Shown here one piece after another: positions 1-7,037 of a DNA stretch of 64,000 nucleotides; position 1 is the first letter of the stretch, and each line of letters begins with the position of its first letter. Under the pieces are notes generated by a model, which did no database searches, had not been told where the DNA came from, and worked only from the letters and a program-made list of their open reading frames with translations. The DNA comes from Lachnospiraceae bacterium. Lineage in GTDB: Bacteria > Bacillota > Clostridia > Lachnospirales > Lachnospiraceae. The DNA is taken from the NCBI GenBank assembly GCA_021770245.1, contig JAETRI010000002.1, positions 62,001 through 126,000 on the forward strand, written 5' to 3'. The translations under genes and the position numbers were made by a program.

Positions 1-6
1 ATGAGG

Positions 7-35
7 GGGCAACTGTGGCTGCAGTTGCCCTTTTT
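7..35 (+). terminator. Rho-independent terminator of the upstream operon
   Basis: A 9-bp perfect stem (7-15 paired with 22-30, arm GGGCAACTG, 6-nt loop) is followed by five T residues. It probably ends the operon left of the window; in related bacteria rplS often precedes lepB, but that gene is not visible here. Confidence 0.8.
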
Positions 36-160
36 CGCCAACATTTTCGTTCCCGTTCGGGGATTACAAAAAAGCGGCATCCGTCCGGCCCCGTCGGGTA
101 TGGAAGGGAGGCTGGGGGATATTCGGACGCCTCTGTGGATATGGGGAATCGGATTTACAA

Positions 161-739
161 ATGAGAAGAAATAAAGGGCTGAGCTTTTACAGAAAAAGAA
201 AAAAAGTGAACACCGCCGTCCTCTCCGAGGTGATGAAGTATGTGACGGGAATCGCCATCTCCCTGTTTTTGGCTTATGTGATCGTCTACTTTGTGGGGAT
301 GCGGACCAGCGTGATCGGCGTGTCTATGGAGCCGTCCCTTTATAACGGGCAGGAAGTTTTGATCAACCGGCTGGCCTATGAATTCGCCAAGCCTAAGACG
401 GGGGACGTGATTGTATTCCTTCCCAACGGGAGCCACAATGCCCATTATTACGTGAAGCGTGTGGTGGCCTGCGGCGGCGATACGGTGTGGATTTCGGAAG
501 GGATCCTGTATGTGAACGGAGAAGCGGCGGAAAATATCTATGACCTGATTGCGGACGCAGGCATTGCGGAGAACGAAATCCGGCTGGGAGAGGACGAGTA
601 TTTCGTGCTGGGAGATAACTGCAATATCAGCGAGGACAGCCGTTCCGGGAATATCGGGCCGGTTTCCGGCGAACACATCGTCGGGAAGGCCTGGTTCCGC
701 CTTCCGGTTTCCGGCAGCAATATGGGCCTGATTAAATAA
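161..739 (+). CDS. lepB: Signal peptidase I, first copy
   Basis: Type I signal peptidase of 192 aa that removes signal peptides from exported proteins at the outer face of the membrane. A basic N-terminus is followed by one membrane segment at about residues 28-45. The catalytic serine is S55 in SMEPSL and the general-base lysine is K99 in YYVKRV; the conserved box near residue 150 reads GDNCNISEDSR. In most family members this box is GDNRNNSxDSR, so a Cys replaces the first Arg. The ribosome binding site is weak (GGGGAA about 11 nt upstream). A second, closer-to-consensus copy lies one gene downstream, so the two may divide substrates. Confidence 0.92.
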   Translation: MRRNKGLSFYRKRKKVNTAVLSEVMKYVTGIAISLFLAYVIVYFVGMRTSVIGVSMEPSLYNGQEVLINRLAYEFAKPKTGDVIVFLPNGSHNAHYYVKRVVACGGDTVWISEGILYVNGEAAENIYDLIADAGIAENEIRLGEDEYFVLGDNCNISEDSRSGNIGPVSGEHIVGKAWFRLPVSGSNMGLIK

Positions 740-754
740 GAAGCAGAAGGAACA

Positions 755-816
755 AGTTTGAAACTGCGTTTCAAACTCTTTATTGGTGGCAATATCATAG
801 GCTATGCCTATGATAT
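755..816 (+). repeat. Two adjacent perfect hairpins upstream of rbgA
   Basis: Hairpin 1 has a 10-bp perfect stem (755-764 with 768-777, AGTTTGAAAC, loop TGC). Hairpin 2 has an 11-bp perfect stem (792-802 with 806-816, ATATCATAGGC, loop TAT). Hairpin 1 is followed by CTTTATT and could terminate weakly. Its TTTGAAA/TTTCAAA arms resemble the first hairpin of the leader repeats at 14711 and 22935, so this may be a diverged member of that family. Confidence 0.6.
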
Positions 817-834
817 GCAAGGGTATATGCATTT

Positions 835-1707
835 ATGATCTATCAATGGTATCCCGGTCATATGACCAAAGCCAGGCGCGCCATGCAGGAGGATATCAGG
901 CTGATCGATCTGATCATCGAACTCGTGGATGCGAGGATGCCTCTGGGCAGCAGAAATCCGGATATAGACGAGATGGGGAAGAATAAGGCCAGATTGGTTC
1001 TGCTAAACAAAGCGGATCTGGCCGATGCGGCATGCAATAAGGCCTGGATCCAATGGTTTTCGCAGAAAGGAATCAAGGCGCTTGAGATCAACGCCCGTTC
1101 CGGGCAGGGAATGAAGGCCATCCAGGGCGCGGTATCGGAGGTATGCAGGGAAAAAACAGAGCGGGATCGGAAAAGAGGGATCCAAAACCGCCCGGTCCGG
1201 GCCATGGTGGCGGGCATCCCCAACGTGGGGAAATCCACCTTCATCAATTCCTTTGCGGGAAAGGCCTGTACAAAGACGGGGAATAAGCCCGGGGTAACTA
1301 AGGGAAAGCAGTGGATCCGTCTGAATAAGGGGCTGGAGCTTTTGGACACACCGGGTATCCTTTGGCCCAAATTTGAGGATCAGACCGTGGGGATGCACCT
1401 GGCCTTTATCGGTTCCATGAATGATGAGATTGTGGTGATGGAGGAACTGGCTCTGGAGCTGATTTCTTATCTGCTCGCCCGTTATCCCGCTTCTTTGCAG
1501 GAGCGGTACGGCTTAGAGCCTGACGGTACGCCCCTCCGGATTCTGGAACAGGCGGCCGAATGCAGGAAATGTTATAAAAAGGGAGGAGAAGCGGATCTCG
1601 GCCGCGTTTCCCGGCTCATCATGGATGATTTCCGCGGCGGCAGGCTGGGAAGGATTTCTCTGGAATGGCCCGAGGCGGAAAATGAAGGAAAGGCTTGCGT
1701 GTTATGA
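835..1707 (+). CDS. rbgA: Ribosome biogenesis GTPase YlqF/RbgA
   Basis: Circularly permuted GTPase of 290 aa needed for late assembly of the 50S subunit in Firmicutes. The order of nucleotide-binding motifs is diagnostic: the G4 motif NKAD (residues 58-61) comes before the G1 P-loop GIPNVGKST (about 127-135) and the G3 motif DTPG. The N-terminus QWYPGHMTKA is typical of the family and supports this start. The C-terminal helical domain (about 190-290) is the usual RNA-binding part. The stop overlaps the next lepB start by ATGA, indicating cotranscription. Confidence 0.95.
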   Translation: MIYQWYPGHMTKARRAMQEDIRLIDLIIELVDARMPLGSRNPDIDEMGKNKARLVLLNKADLADAACNKAWIQWFSQKGIKALEINARSGQGMKAIQGAVSEVCREKTERDRKRGIQNRPVRAMVAGIPNVGKSTFINSFAGKACTKTGNKPGVTKGKQWIRLNKGLELLDTPGILWPKFEDQTVGMHLAFIGSMNDEIVVMEELALELISYLLARYPASLQERYGLEPDGTPLRILEQAAECRKCYKKGGEADLGRVSRLIMDDFRGGRLGRISLEWPEAENEGKACVL

Positions 1708-2243
1708 AAAATGTGATCAAGGAAATCATAAGTACGATCGTCTACATTCTGGTGGTTCTGTTGGGAACCTGGGTGCTCATCACATTTGTGGGTCAGCGGA
1801 CTTCGGTGAGCGGAAGCTCCATGGAGCCTACGCTGCAGCATAACGACCAGCTGATCCTGGATAAGATATCCTATCGGTTCTCGGAGCCGCAGCGGTATGA
1901 TATTATCGTATTTCCTTTCCTGTATGAAGAGAAAACCTATTATGTGAAGCGGATCATCGGCCTGCCCGGAGAAACGGTGCAGATCGATGGGGAAGGGAAT
2001 ATCTATATCGACGGGGAAATCCTGGAAGAGGACTACGGGTTGGAGCCCATGAACTATCCCGGCATTGCGGCGGAGCCGATTACACTGGGGGATGACGAAT
2101 ATTTTGTGCTGGGGGATAATCGGAACAATAGCTCGGACAGCCGGGATCCCAGCGTGGGAACGATACGCCGCAGCAACGTGATGGGAAAGGCCTGGGTGCG
2201 TATCTGGCCGCTGAATAAGTTCGGGCTGCTGAAGCACCAATAG
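1704..2243 (+). CDS. lepB: Signal peptidase I, second copy
   Basis: Second type I signal peptidase, 179 aa from ATG 1704. That ATG overlaps the RbgA stop (ATGA) and has AAGGAAAGG at 1685-1693 as ribosome binding site; a TTG at 1695 is a less likely start. One N-terminal membrane segment (about residues 7-29), catalytic S39 in SMEPTL, K82 in YYVKRI, and an intact GDNRNNSSDSR box. It is closer to consensus than the copy at 161-739. Both enzymes flank rbgA, a common Clostridia arrangement. Confidence 0.93.
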   Translation: MKNVIKEIISTIVYILVVLLGTWVLITFVGQRTSVSGSSMEPTLQHNDQLILDKISYRFSEPQRYDIIVFPFLYEEKTYYVKRIIGLPGETVQIDGEGNIYIDGEILEEDYGLEPMNYPGIAAEPITLGDDEYFVLGDNRNNSSDSRDPSVGTIRRSNVMGKAWVRIWPLNKFGLLKHQ

Positions 2244-2248
2244 AGGGC

Positions 2249-3019
2249 ATGAAAATGAACATTCGGGAAATCAGGCAGCTGCTGGAGGATACGCCTGCAG
2301 AGGGACTGGCGGAGGTAATGAAGCGTTTTGCGTCGGACGAACGCAGCGGTGTGCGCCGCGAGGTGGAACGGGCCGGAAAAAGGCTGGCCGCCCTGGAAAC
2401 GGAAATGCGCAGACAGGAGGAGATGAAGACCTATGAAAGGAAGTATGCCGGAGCCGGATATCTGTGCGGCATAGACGAAGCGGGCCGCGGACCGCTGGCG
2501 GGGCCGGTGGTGGCCGGAGCGGTCATCCTTCCGAAGGACTGTAATATCCTGTATCTGAACGACTCCAAGCAGCTTTCCGCGAAAAAGCGGGAGGAACTCT
2601 ATGACGTGATCCTGCGGGAGGCGGTAGCCGTGGGCGTGGGGTATGCCACGCCGGAGAGGATCGACGAGATCAATATCCTGCAGGCGACCTATGAGGCCAT
2701 GCGGGAGGCGGTGGGACGGCTTTCCGTGAAGCCGGATATGCTGCTCAACGATGCGGTGCGGATACCGGACCTGGATATCCCTCAGGAGGCGATCATCAAG
2801 GGGGATGCGAAGAGCGTTTCCATCGCCGCGGCAAGCATTGTGGCCAAGGTGACCAGGGACAGGCTGATGGTCCGCTATGACAGCGTATATCCGGCTTACG
2901 GGTTTGCCGCGCATAAGGGGTACGGAGCGGCGGCTCACATCGAAGCGCTGAAAAAATACGGCCCCACACCCATCCACAGGAAAAGCTTCATCGGGCATTT
3001 TGTGGGAGAGGATACGTGA
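2249..3019 (+). CDS. rnhB: Ribonuclease HII
   Basis: RNase HII (256 aa) cleaves the RNA strand of RNA-DNA hybrids and removes misincorporated ribonucleotides. The signature GIDEAGRGPLAGPVV places D76 and E77 in the active site; later acidic residues sit in LLNDAV and TRDR. An N-terminal helical extension of about 65 residues is typical of Firmicutes RnhB. It starts 5 nt after lepB, and its stop overlaps the GTG of yraN, so it belongs to the same operon. Confidence 0.95.
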   Translation: MKMNIREIRQLLEDTPAEGLAEVMKRFASDERSGVRREVERAGKRLAALETEMRRQEEMKTYERKYAGAGYLCGIDEAGRGPLAGPVVAGAVILPKDCNILYLNDSKQLSAKKREELYDVILREAVAVGVGYATPERIDEINILQATYEAMREAVGRLSVKPDMLLNDAVRIPDLDIPQEAIIKGDAKSVSIAAASIVAKVTRDRLMVRYDSVYPAYGFAAHKGYGAAAHIEALKKYGPTPIHRKSFIGHFVGEDT

Positions 3020-3378
3020 ATAAGAGAGAAATCGGGGAAGCCTATGAGGAAGCGGCACTCCTTTATCTGGAAAGGCAGGGAGTGCGGATACTGGAGAGAA
3101 ATTTCCGATGCAGGCAGGGAGAAGTGGACCTGATCGGACAGGATGGGGACTATCTGGTCTTTTTTGAGGTAAAATACCGGAGAAACGCTTCGGCCGGGTA
3201 TCCTGCGGAGGCGGTGGGATATGGGAAGCAAAAGAAAATCTGCCGCGCTGCGGCTTTTTTTCTATATCAGCGGAAAGCGAATGAGGGCATTCCGGTACGG
3301 TTTGACGTGGTGGCAGTCTGTGGAGAAAGCGTAAACTGGTACAGGGATGCTTTTGATTATGTGGGAAACCGGAAATAG
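3016..3378 (+). CDS. yraN: UPF0102 endonuclease-fold protein YraN
   Basis: Small YraN/UPF0102 protein (120 aa) with a restriction-endonuclease-like fold. The motif GEVDLIGQDGDYLVFFEVKYR carries the E-x-D...E-x-K pattern of PD-(D/E)XK nucleases. It starts at GTG 3016, overlapping the rnhB stop (GTGA). Neighbourhood with rnhB is conserved in many bacteria. The precise function is unknown; a role in DNA repair or processing is only inferred. Confidence 0.88.
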   Translation: MNKREIGEAYEEAALLYLERQGVRILERNFRCRQGEVDLIGQDGDYLVFFEVKYRRNASAGYPAEAVGYGKQKKICRAAAFFLYQRKANEGIPVRFDVVAVCGESVNWYRDAFDYVGNRK

Positions 3379-3498
3379 ACCGGGACAAACGCATGAACGG
3401 CTCTGCACCCGGATGATGGCAGGGAGCAGGTTATGCCGCCGTCCGGGGCCGGGCCGTTCCCGCGTTTGTCCCGGGAAAGGGACGTGGAGGATCAGGAT

Positions 3499-4380
3499 AT
3501 GGATGCGGAATGGATCAGGAAAAAGGGAACGGGTACCGGGATGAAATATAACAGTCGGGACGGGCTGGGCTGGCTCACCTTTCCCGCCATCGAGGAGACG
3601 GGAGTGGTGAGGCATCTGATGAGCACCCGGCTGGGAGGGGTCAGCGAAGGGGAGCTGTCTTCCATGAACCTGAGCTATTCCCGGGGGGATAGGAAGGAAA
3701 ACGTGGACGAGAATTTCCGGCGGATCGCCAAAGCGCTGGGCTGTGCGCCGGAGGATTTCGTCTGTTCCGACCAGACCCATACCACGACCGTCCGGCGCGT
3801 CACCCGGGCAGACCGTGGAAAGGGCGTGACCAGGCCACGGGATTACCGGGATGTGGACGGCCTGATCACCGACGAGCCCGGGATTGTGCTGGCAACCTTT
3901 TATGCGGACTGTGTCCCCCTTCTTTTCGTGGACCCCGTCAGACGGGCCGTAGGGCTGTCCCATTCGGGCTGGCGGGGAACCGTTGGGAAGATGGGGCTTC
4001 GTACGGTAAGGGCCATGGAGGAGGCCTTCGGAAGCCAGCCGGAGGAGCTGCTGGCCGGGATCGGCCCCTCCATCTGCCAGGACTGCTACGAGGTAAGCGG
4101 GGATGTGGCGGAGGCATTTCGGGAGCTGATGAACGAAGAAGAGATAAGAAGTCTTCCCGCAAACGTGCGGGACGTTCTATATGAGAAAGGGAACGGGAAA
4201 TATCAGCTGAACCTGTGGAGAGCCAATGAGGCGGTATGCCTGGCAGCGGGGGTCCGGCGGGAAAATATCAGCGTAACGGACATCTGCACCTGCTGTAACC
4301 CCTCCCTGCTTTTCTCCCACAGAGCCAGCGGAGGAAAACGGGGAAATCTGGGAATGTTCGTGGTTGTAAATGAGAGGTGA
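3499..4380 (+). CDS. pgeF: YfiH/PgeF laccase-domain purine nucleoside or peptidoglycan-editing enzyme
   Basis: Member of the YfiH/LACC1 family (293 aa from ATG 3499, chosen because GGAGG at 3486-3490 is spaced 8 nt from it). The metal-site residues appear in SDQTHTTTV, ADCVPLLF and LSHSGWRG (His, Cys, His). Family members act as zinc-dependent purine nucleoside phosphorylase/adenosine deaminase enzymes and, in E. coli, as a peptidoglycan-editing factor; which applies here cannot be told. Its stop overlaps the next GTG start, so it is probably translated with the hydrolase that follows. Confidence 0.88.
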   Translation: MDAEWIRKKGTGTGMKYNSRDGLGWLTFPAIEETGVVRHLMSTRLGGVSEGELSSMNLSYSRGDRKENVDENFRRIAKALGCAPEDFVCSDQTHTTTVRRVTRADRGKGVTRPRDYRDVDGLITDEPGIVLATFYADCVPLLFVDPVRRAVGLSHSGWRGTVGKMGLRTVRAMEEAFGSQPEELLAGIGPSICQDCYEVSGDVAEAFRELMNEEEIRSLPANVRDVLYEKGNGKYQLNLWRANEAVCLAAGVRRENISVTDICTCCNPSLLFSHRASGGKRGNLGMFVVVNER

Positions 4381-6185
4381 ACGAATTGGCTAAAACGGAA
4401 ATCGCGGTGGCGGAATTGGTATGGAATCTGATCGCAGGTAAGAAGGGGAATACGGGCAGGGTAACCTATTTCCCGCAGAAACCCGCGTTCGGATATGAGA
4501 ACGGATGCGCGGAAAGCTCCCTGGAGCGGGCCACTCCGGAGAGCCAGGGGATCTCCTCCGGTTATTTGGCTTCTTTTCTGCGCGCGCTGGGACAAACGGA
4601 AGGGACGGATATCCATCAGGTTCTGGTGGCCCGGGGCGGGAAGGTGGTCTGCGAATGCGGATACGGCGCTTATCCGGCCGGCCTGTGGCATGCCAGCTAT
4701 TCCCTTTGCAAGAGCATCACGGGGATGGCCATCGGGATGCTGGCGCAGGAAGGCATGTTGAAACCGACGGACCGGGTGATCGACTTTTTCAAAAAGAGGC
4801 ATCTATTGGATGTGCTGCGCCAGAAGGACATCACGGTGGAGAATCTTCTGACCATGACCTCTTGTGTGGCGTTCAACGAATCGGGCATCCTGAGCGGGGA
4901 CGACTGGGTGCGGGGATTCCTGGAATCGGGCCTGACAGGCACTCCCGGGCGGGATTTTCAGTATAACAGCATGAATACCTACCTGCTTTCGGCGATCGTG
5001 ACCGAACTGACCGGAGAGACGATGACGGAGTATCTGCGGCCCAGGCTGTGGGAACCCCTGGGGATCTCCAGGGTTTTCTGGGAAACCTGCCCCTTGGGGA
5101 TCACGAAGGGGGGCTGGGGACTTTTTCTGCGCCCGGAGGATGCGGCCAAGCTGGGGATGCTTTACCTGCAGCGCGGACGGTGGAAGAACAGGCAGCTGGT
5201 GAACGAAGAGTGGGTGGAGCAATCCTGCCAAAAGCACGCCGCCCCGCCGCCGGAAATGGGAAATTACGGCTACGGTTACCAGATGTGGATGGCGGGAAAG
5301 GAAGGCTCCTTCAATTATAACGGCATGCTGGGTCAGAATGTGGTCGTCTATCCGGACAACGATTTGGTCGTGGTGACCAATGCGGGGAGCAGCGAGCTGT
5401 TCCAGAACTGCAGGCTCATGGAAGTGGTGAGACAATACTTCGAGGAGGGGTTTACCGTGCAGGAAGGCCTTCCGGAAAATCCCGGAGAACAGGCGGCGCT
5501 GGCCCGTACGATCCGGGAGCTTAGAGGAAGCGGCTTTGGCCCCGGAAGGATTAAAAAGGGAGGATGGATGGGAACGCGGGCCCGGGAAGGGAGGCGGACA
5601 AAACAGGGAGCCGGGCGCGGGGAAGCCCTGCGCCTGCGCGGCACCCGTTTCCTGGACGGGAAGTGGTATGAGATGCAGGAGGATTCCGTGGGGCTGATGC
5701 CTCTCATCATGCAGGTGATGCATAATAACTATACGGACGGGATCCGCAGGGTCGGGTTTATGGTTAAGAAGGGCCGGCTGTATCTCGGCCTGCAGGAGGG
5801 GGAAGAGATCAACTGGATGGAGGTGGGGCTTCTCCGGCCGGTGGCGACGGATGTGAGCTTCCACGGGGAGATCTACCGGGTCGGTGTTACGGGAGAGTTC
5901 TCCACGGACGAGGAAGGGCGTCTGGCGCTCCTTTTGGATTTCGCGTTCCTGGAGGAAGCCTGCCGGAGGAAGGGCAGGATGTATTTCGATAAAAACGAGG
6001 TGGAGATCCGATGGGACGAGACGCCGGGAAAAGAGGTAATTATGGACGGCCTGGATCTCTTTGCGGATACGGAGGGACGCATGGGGCTCTTGATGAAAGC
6101 CGTACGGGAGAGCGGAGGAATCGACGTTTTCCGCATCCTGGTGGAGAGGACGGTCCGGCCCGTGTGCAGGGGACACCAAATTTAA
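4377..6185 (+). CDS. Beta-lactamase-fold serine hydrolase
   Basis: Protein of 602 aa with an N-terminal class C beta-lactamase/esterase domain and a roughly 220-residue C-terminal extension. The catalytic S-x-x-K motif is S109-L-C-K112 and the Y-x-N-type motif is at Y196 (YNS); the usual third box is replaced by an NGMLGQ segment. There is no signal peptide, so it is probably cytoplasmic. Such proteins are often misnamed beta-lactamases; substrates are usually esters or small peptides. A Lys/Arg/Gly-rich linker at about residues 385-420 separates the domains. The GTG start overlaps the pgeF stop. Confidence 0.8.
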   Translation: MNELAKTEIAVAELVWNLIAGKKGNTGRVTYFPQKPAFGYENGCAESSLERATPESQGISSGYLASFLRALGQTEGTDIHQVLVARGGKVVCECGYGAYPAGLWHASYSLCKSITGMAIGMLAQEGMLKPTDRVIDFFKKRHLLDVLRQKDITVENLLTMTSCVAFNESGILSGDDWVRGFLESGLTGTPGRDFQYNSMNTYLLSAIVTELTGETMTEYLRPRLWEPLGISRVFWETCPLGITKGGWGLFLRPEDAAKLGMLYLQRGRWKNRQLVNEEWVEQSCQKHAAPPPEMGNYGYGYQMWMAGKEGSFNYNGMLGQNVVVYPDNDLVVVTNAGSSELFQNCRLMEVVRQYFEEGFTVQEGLPENPGEQAALARTIRELRGSGFGPGRIKKGGWMGTRAREGRRTKQGAGRGEALRLRGTRFLDGKWYEMQEDSVGLMPLIMQVMHNNYTDGIRRVGFMVKKGRLYLGLQEGEEINWMEVGLLRPVATDVSFHGEIYRVGVTGEFSTDEEGRLALLLDFAFLEEACRRKGRMYFDKNEVEIRWDETPGKEVIMDGLDLFADTEGRMGLLMKAVRESGGIDVFRILVERTVRPVCRGHQI

Positions 6186-6265
6186 GGAAAACTTAATGAT
6201 ATTCCATCGGATTATTAATACTTGTATGTTTAGATAGAATCAGAAAATACATGGAGATAAGTGCT

Positions 6266-6958
6266 ATGACGAATATACTGGTTTGCGACGATGACAGGGA
6301 GATCGTGGAGGCGATAGAGATTTATTTGGTGCAGGAGGGTTATCGTGTGCTCAAGGCTTACGACGGGGAAGAGGCCATCCGGGAACTGAAGTCGAACGAA
6401 GTCCATCTGCTGATCATCGACGTGATGATGCCCAAATTGGACGGGATCCATGCCACTCTGAAGATACGGGAATACAGCAGCATTCCCATCATCATCCTTT
6501 CCGCCAAATCGGAGGATGCGGACAAGATCCTGGGACTGAATATCGGGGCGGACGACTATGTGACAAAACCCTTTAACCCGCTGGAACTGGTGGCCCGGGT
6601 GAAGTCCCATCTGCGCAGATATACGCAGTTAGGCAATCTGAATACGGAAAACAATGCGGTGTTCCGGACGGGAGGGCTCGTGATCAACGACGATACCAAG
6701 GAGGTTACGGTGGACGACGAGCCGGTGAAGCTGACGCCCATAGAGTATAATATCCTCCTGCTGCTGGTAAAGAACCAGGGAAGGGTTTTTTCCATCGATC
6801 AGATCTACGAGAGCATCTGGGAAGAGGAAGCGATCGGCGCCGACAATACGGTGGCCGTGCATATCAGGCACATCAGGGAAAAAATAGAGATCAATCCGAA
6901 GGAACCGCGTTATCTAAAGGTGGTATGGGGTGTGGGCTATAAGATCGAAAAGCAGTGA
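6266..6958 (+). CDS. OmpR/PhoB-family response regulator
   Basis: Response regulator of 230 aa. The receiver domain (1-120) has the acidic pocket CDDD near residue 8, the phosphorylated D52 in IIDVMMPKLDG and the conserved lysine in VTKPFNPLE. The C-terminal winged helix (about 130-228) contains the family motif ending WGVGYKIE. ATG 6266 is chosen over ATG 6251 because a GGAG at 6253-6256 lies about 9 nt upstream. It precedes the sensor kinase gene by 79 nt and is its presumed partner. The sequence resembles VanR-type regulators, but the target genes are unknown. Confidence 0.92.
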   Translation: MTNILVCDDDREIVEAIEIYLVQEGYRVLKAYDGEEAIRELKSNEVHLLIIDVMMPKLDGIHATLKIREYSSIPIIILSAKSEDADKILGLNIGADDYVTKPFNPLELVARVKSHLRRYTQLGNLNTENNAVFRTGGLVINDDTKEVTVDDEPVKLTPIEYNILLLLVKNQGRVFSIDQIYESIWEEEAIGADNTVAVHIRHIREKIEINPKEPRYLKVVWGVGYKIEKQ

Positions 6959-7037
6959 GCGATCATTTTTTCGATGAAAAATCGAGGGGCCGCCTTCCGG
7001 GGGAGGGGCGGCCGCGGAAAGGAAGAGGGAAACGGCC

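Noticed and set aside
4803-6179. Long minus-strand frame (458 codons) opposite the beta-lactamase-fold gene
   Set aside because: It is a mirror frame produced by GC-rich codon bias, with His/Pro/Gln-rich composition and no motif; the plus-strand gene has clear catalytic boxes. The same holds for long minus frames at 2054, 12537, 16199 and 24222.
4377-6185. Antibiotic-resistance beta-lactamase
   Set aside because: The fold and SxxK motif fit, but there is no signal peptide and the third box is not typical; the family is mostly esterases and peptidases.
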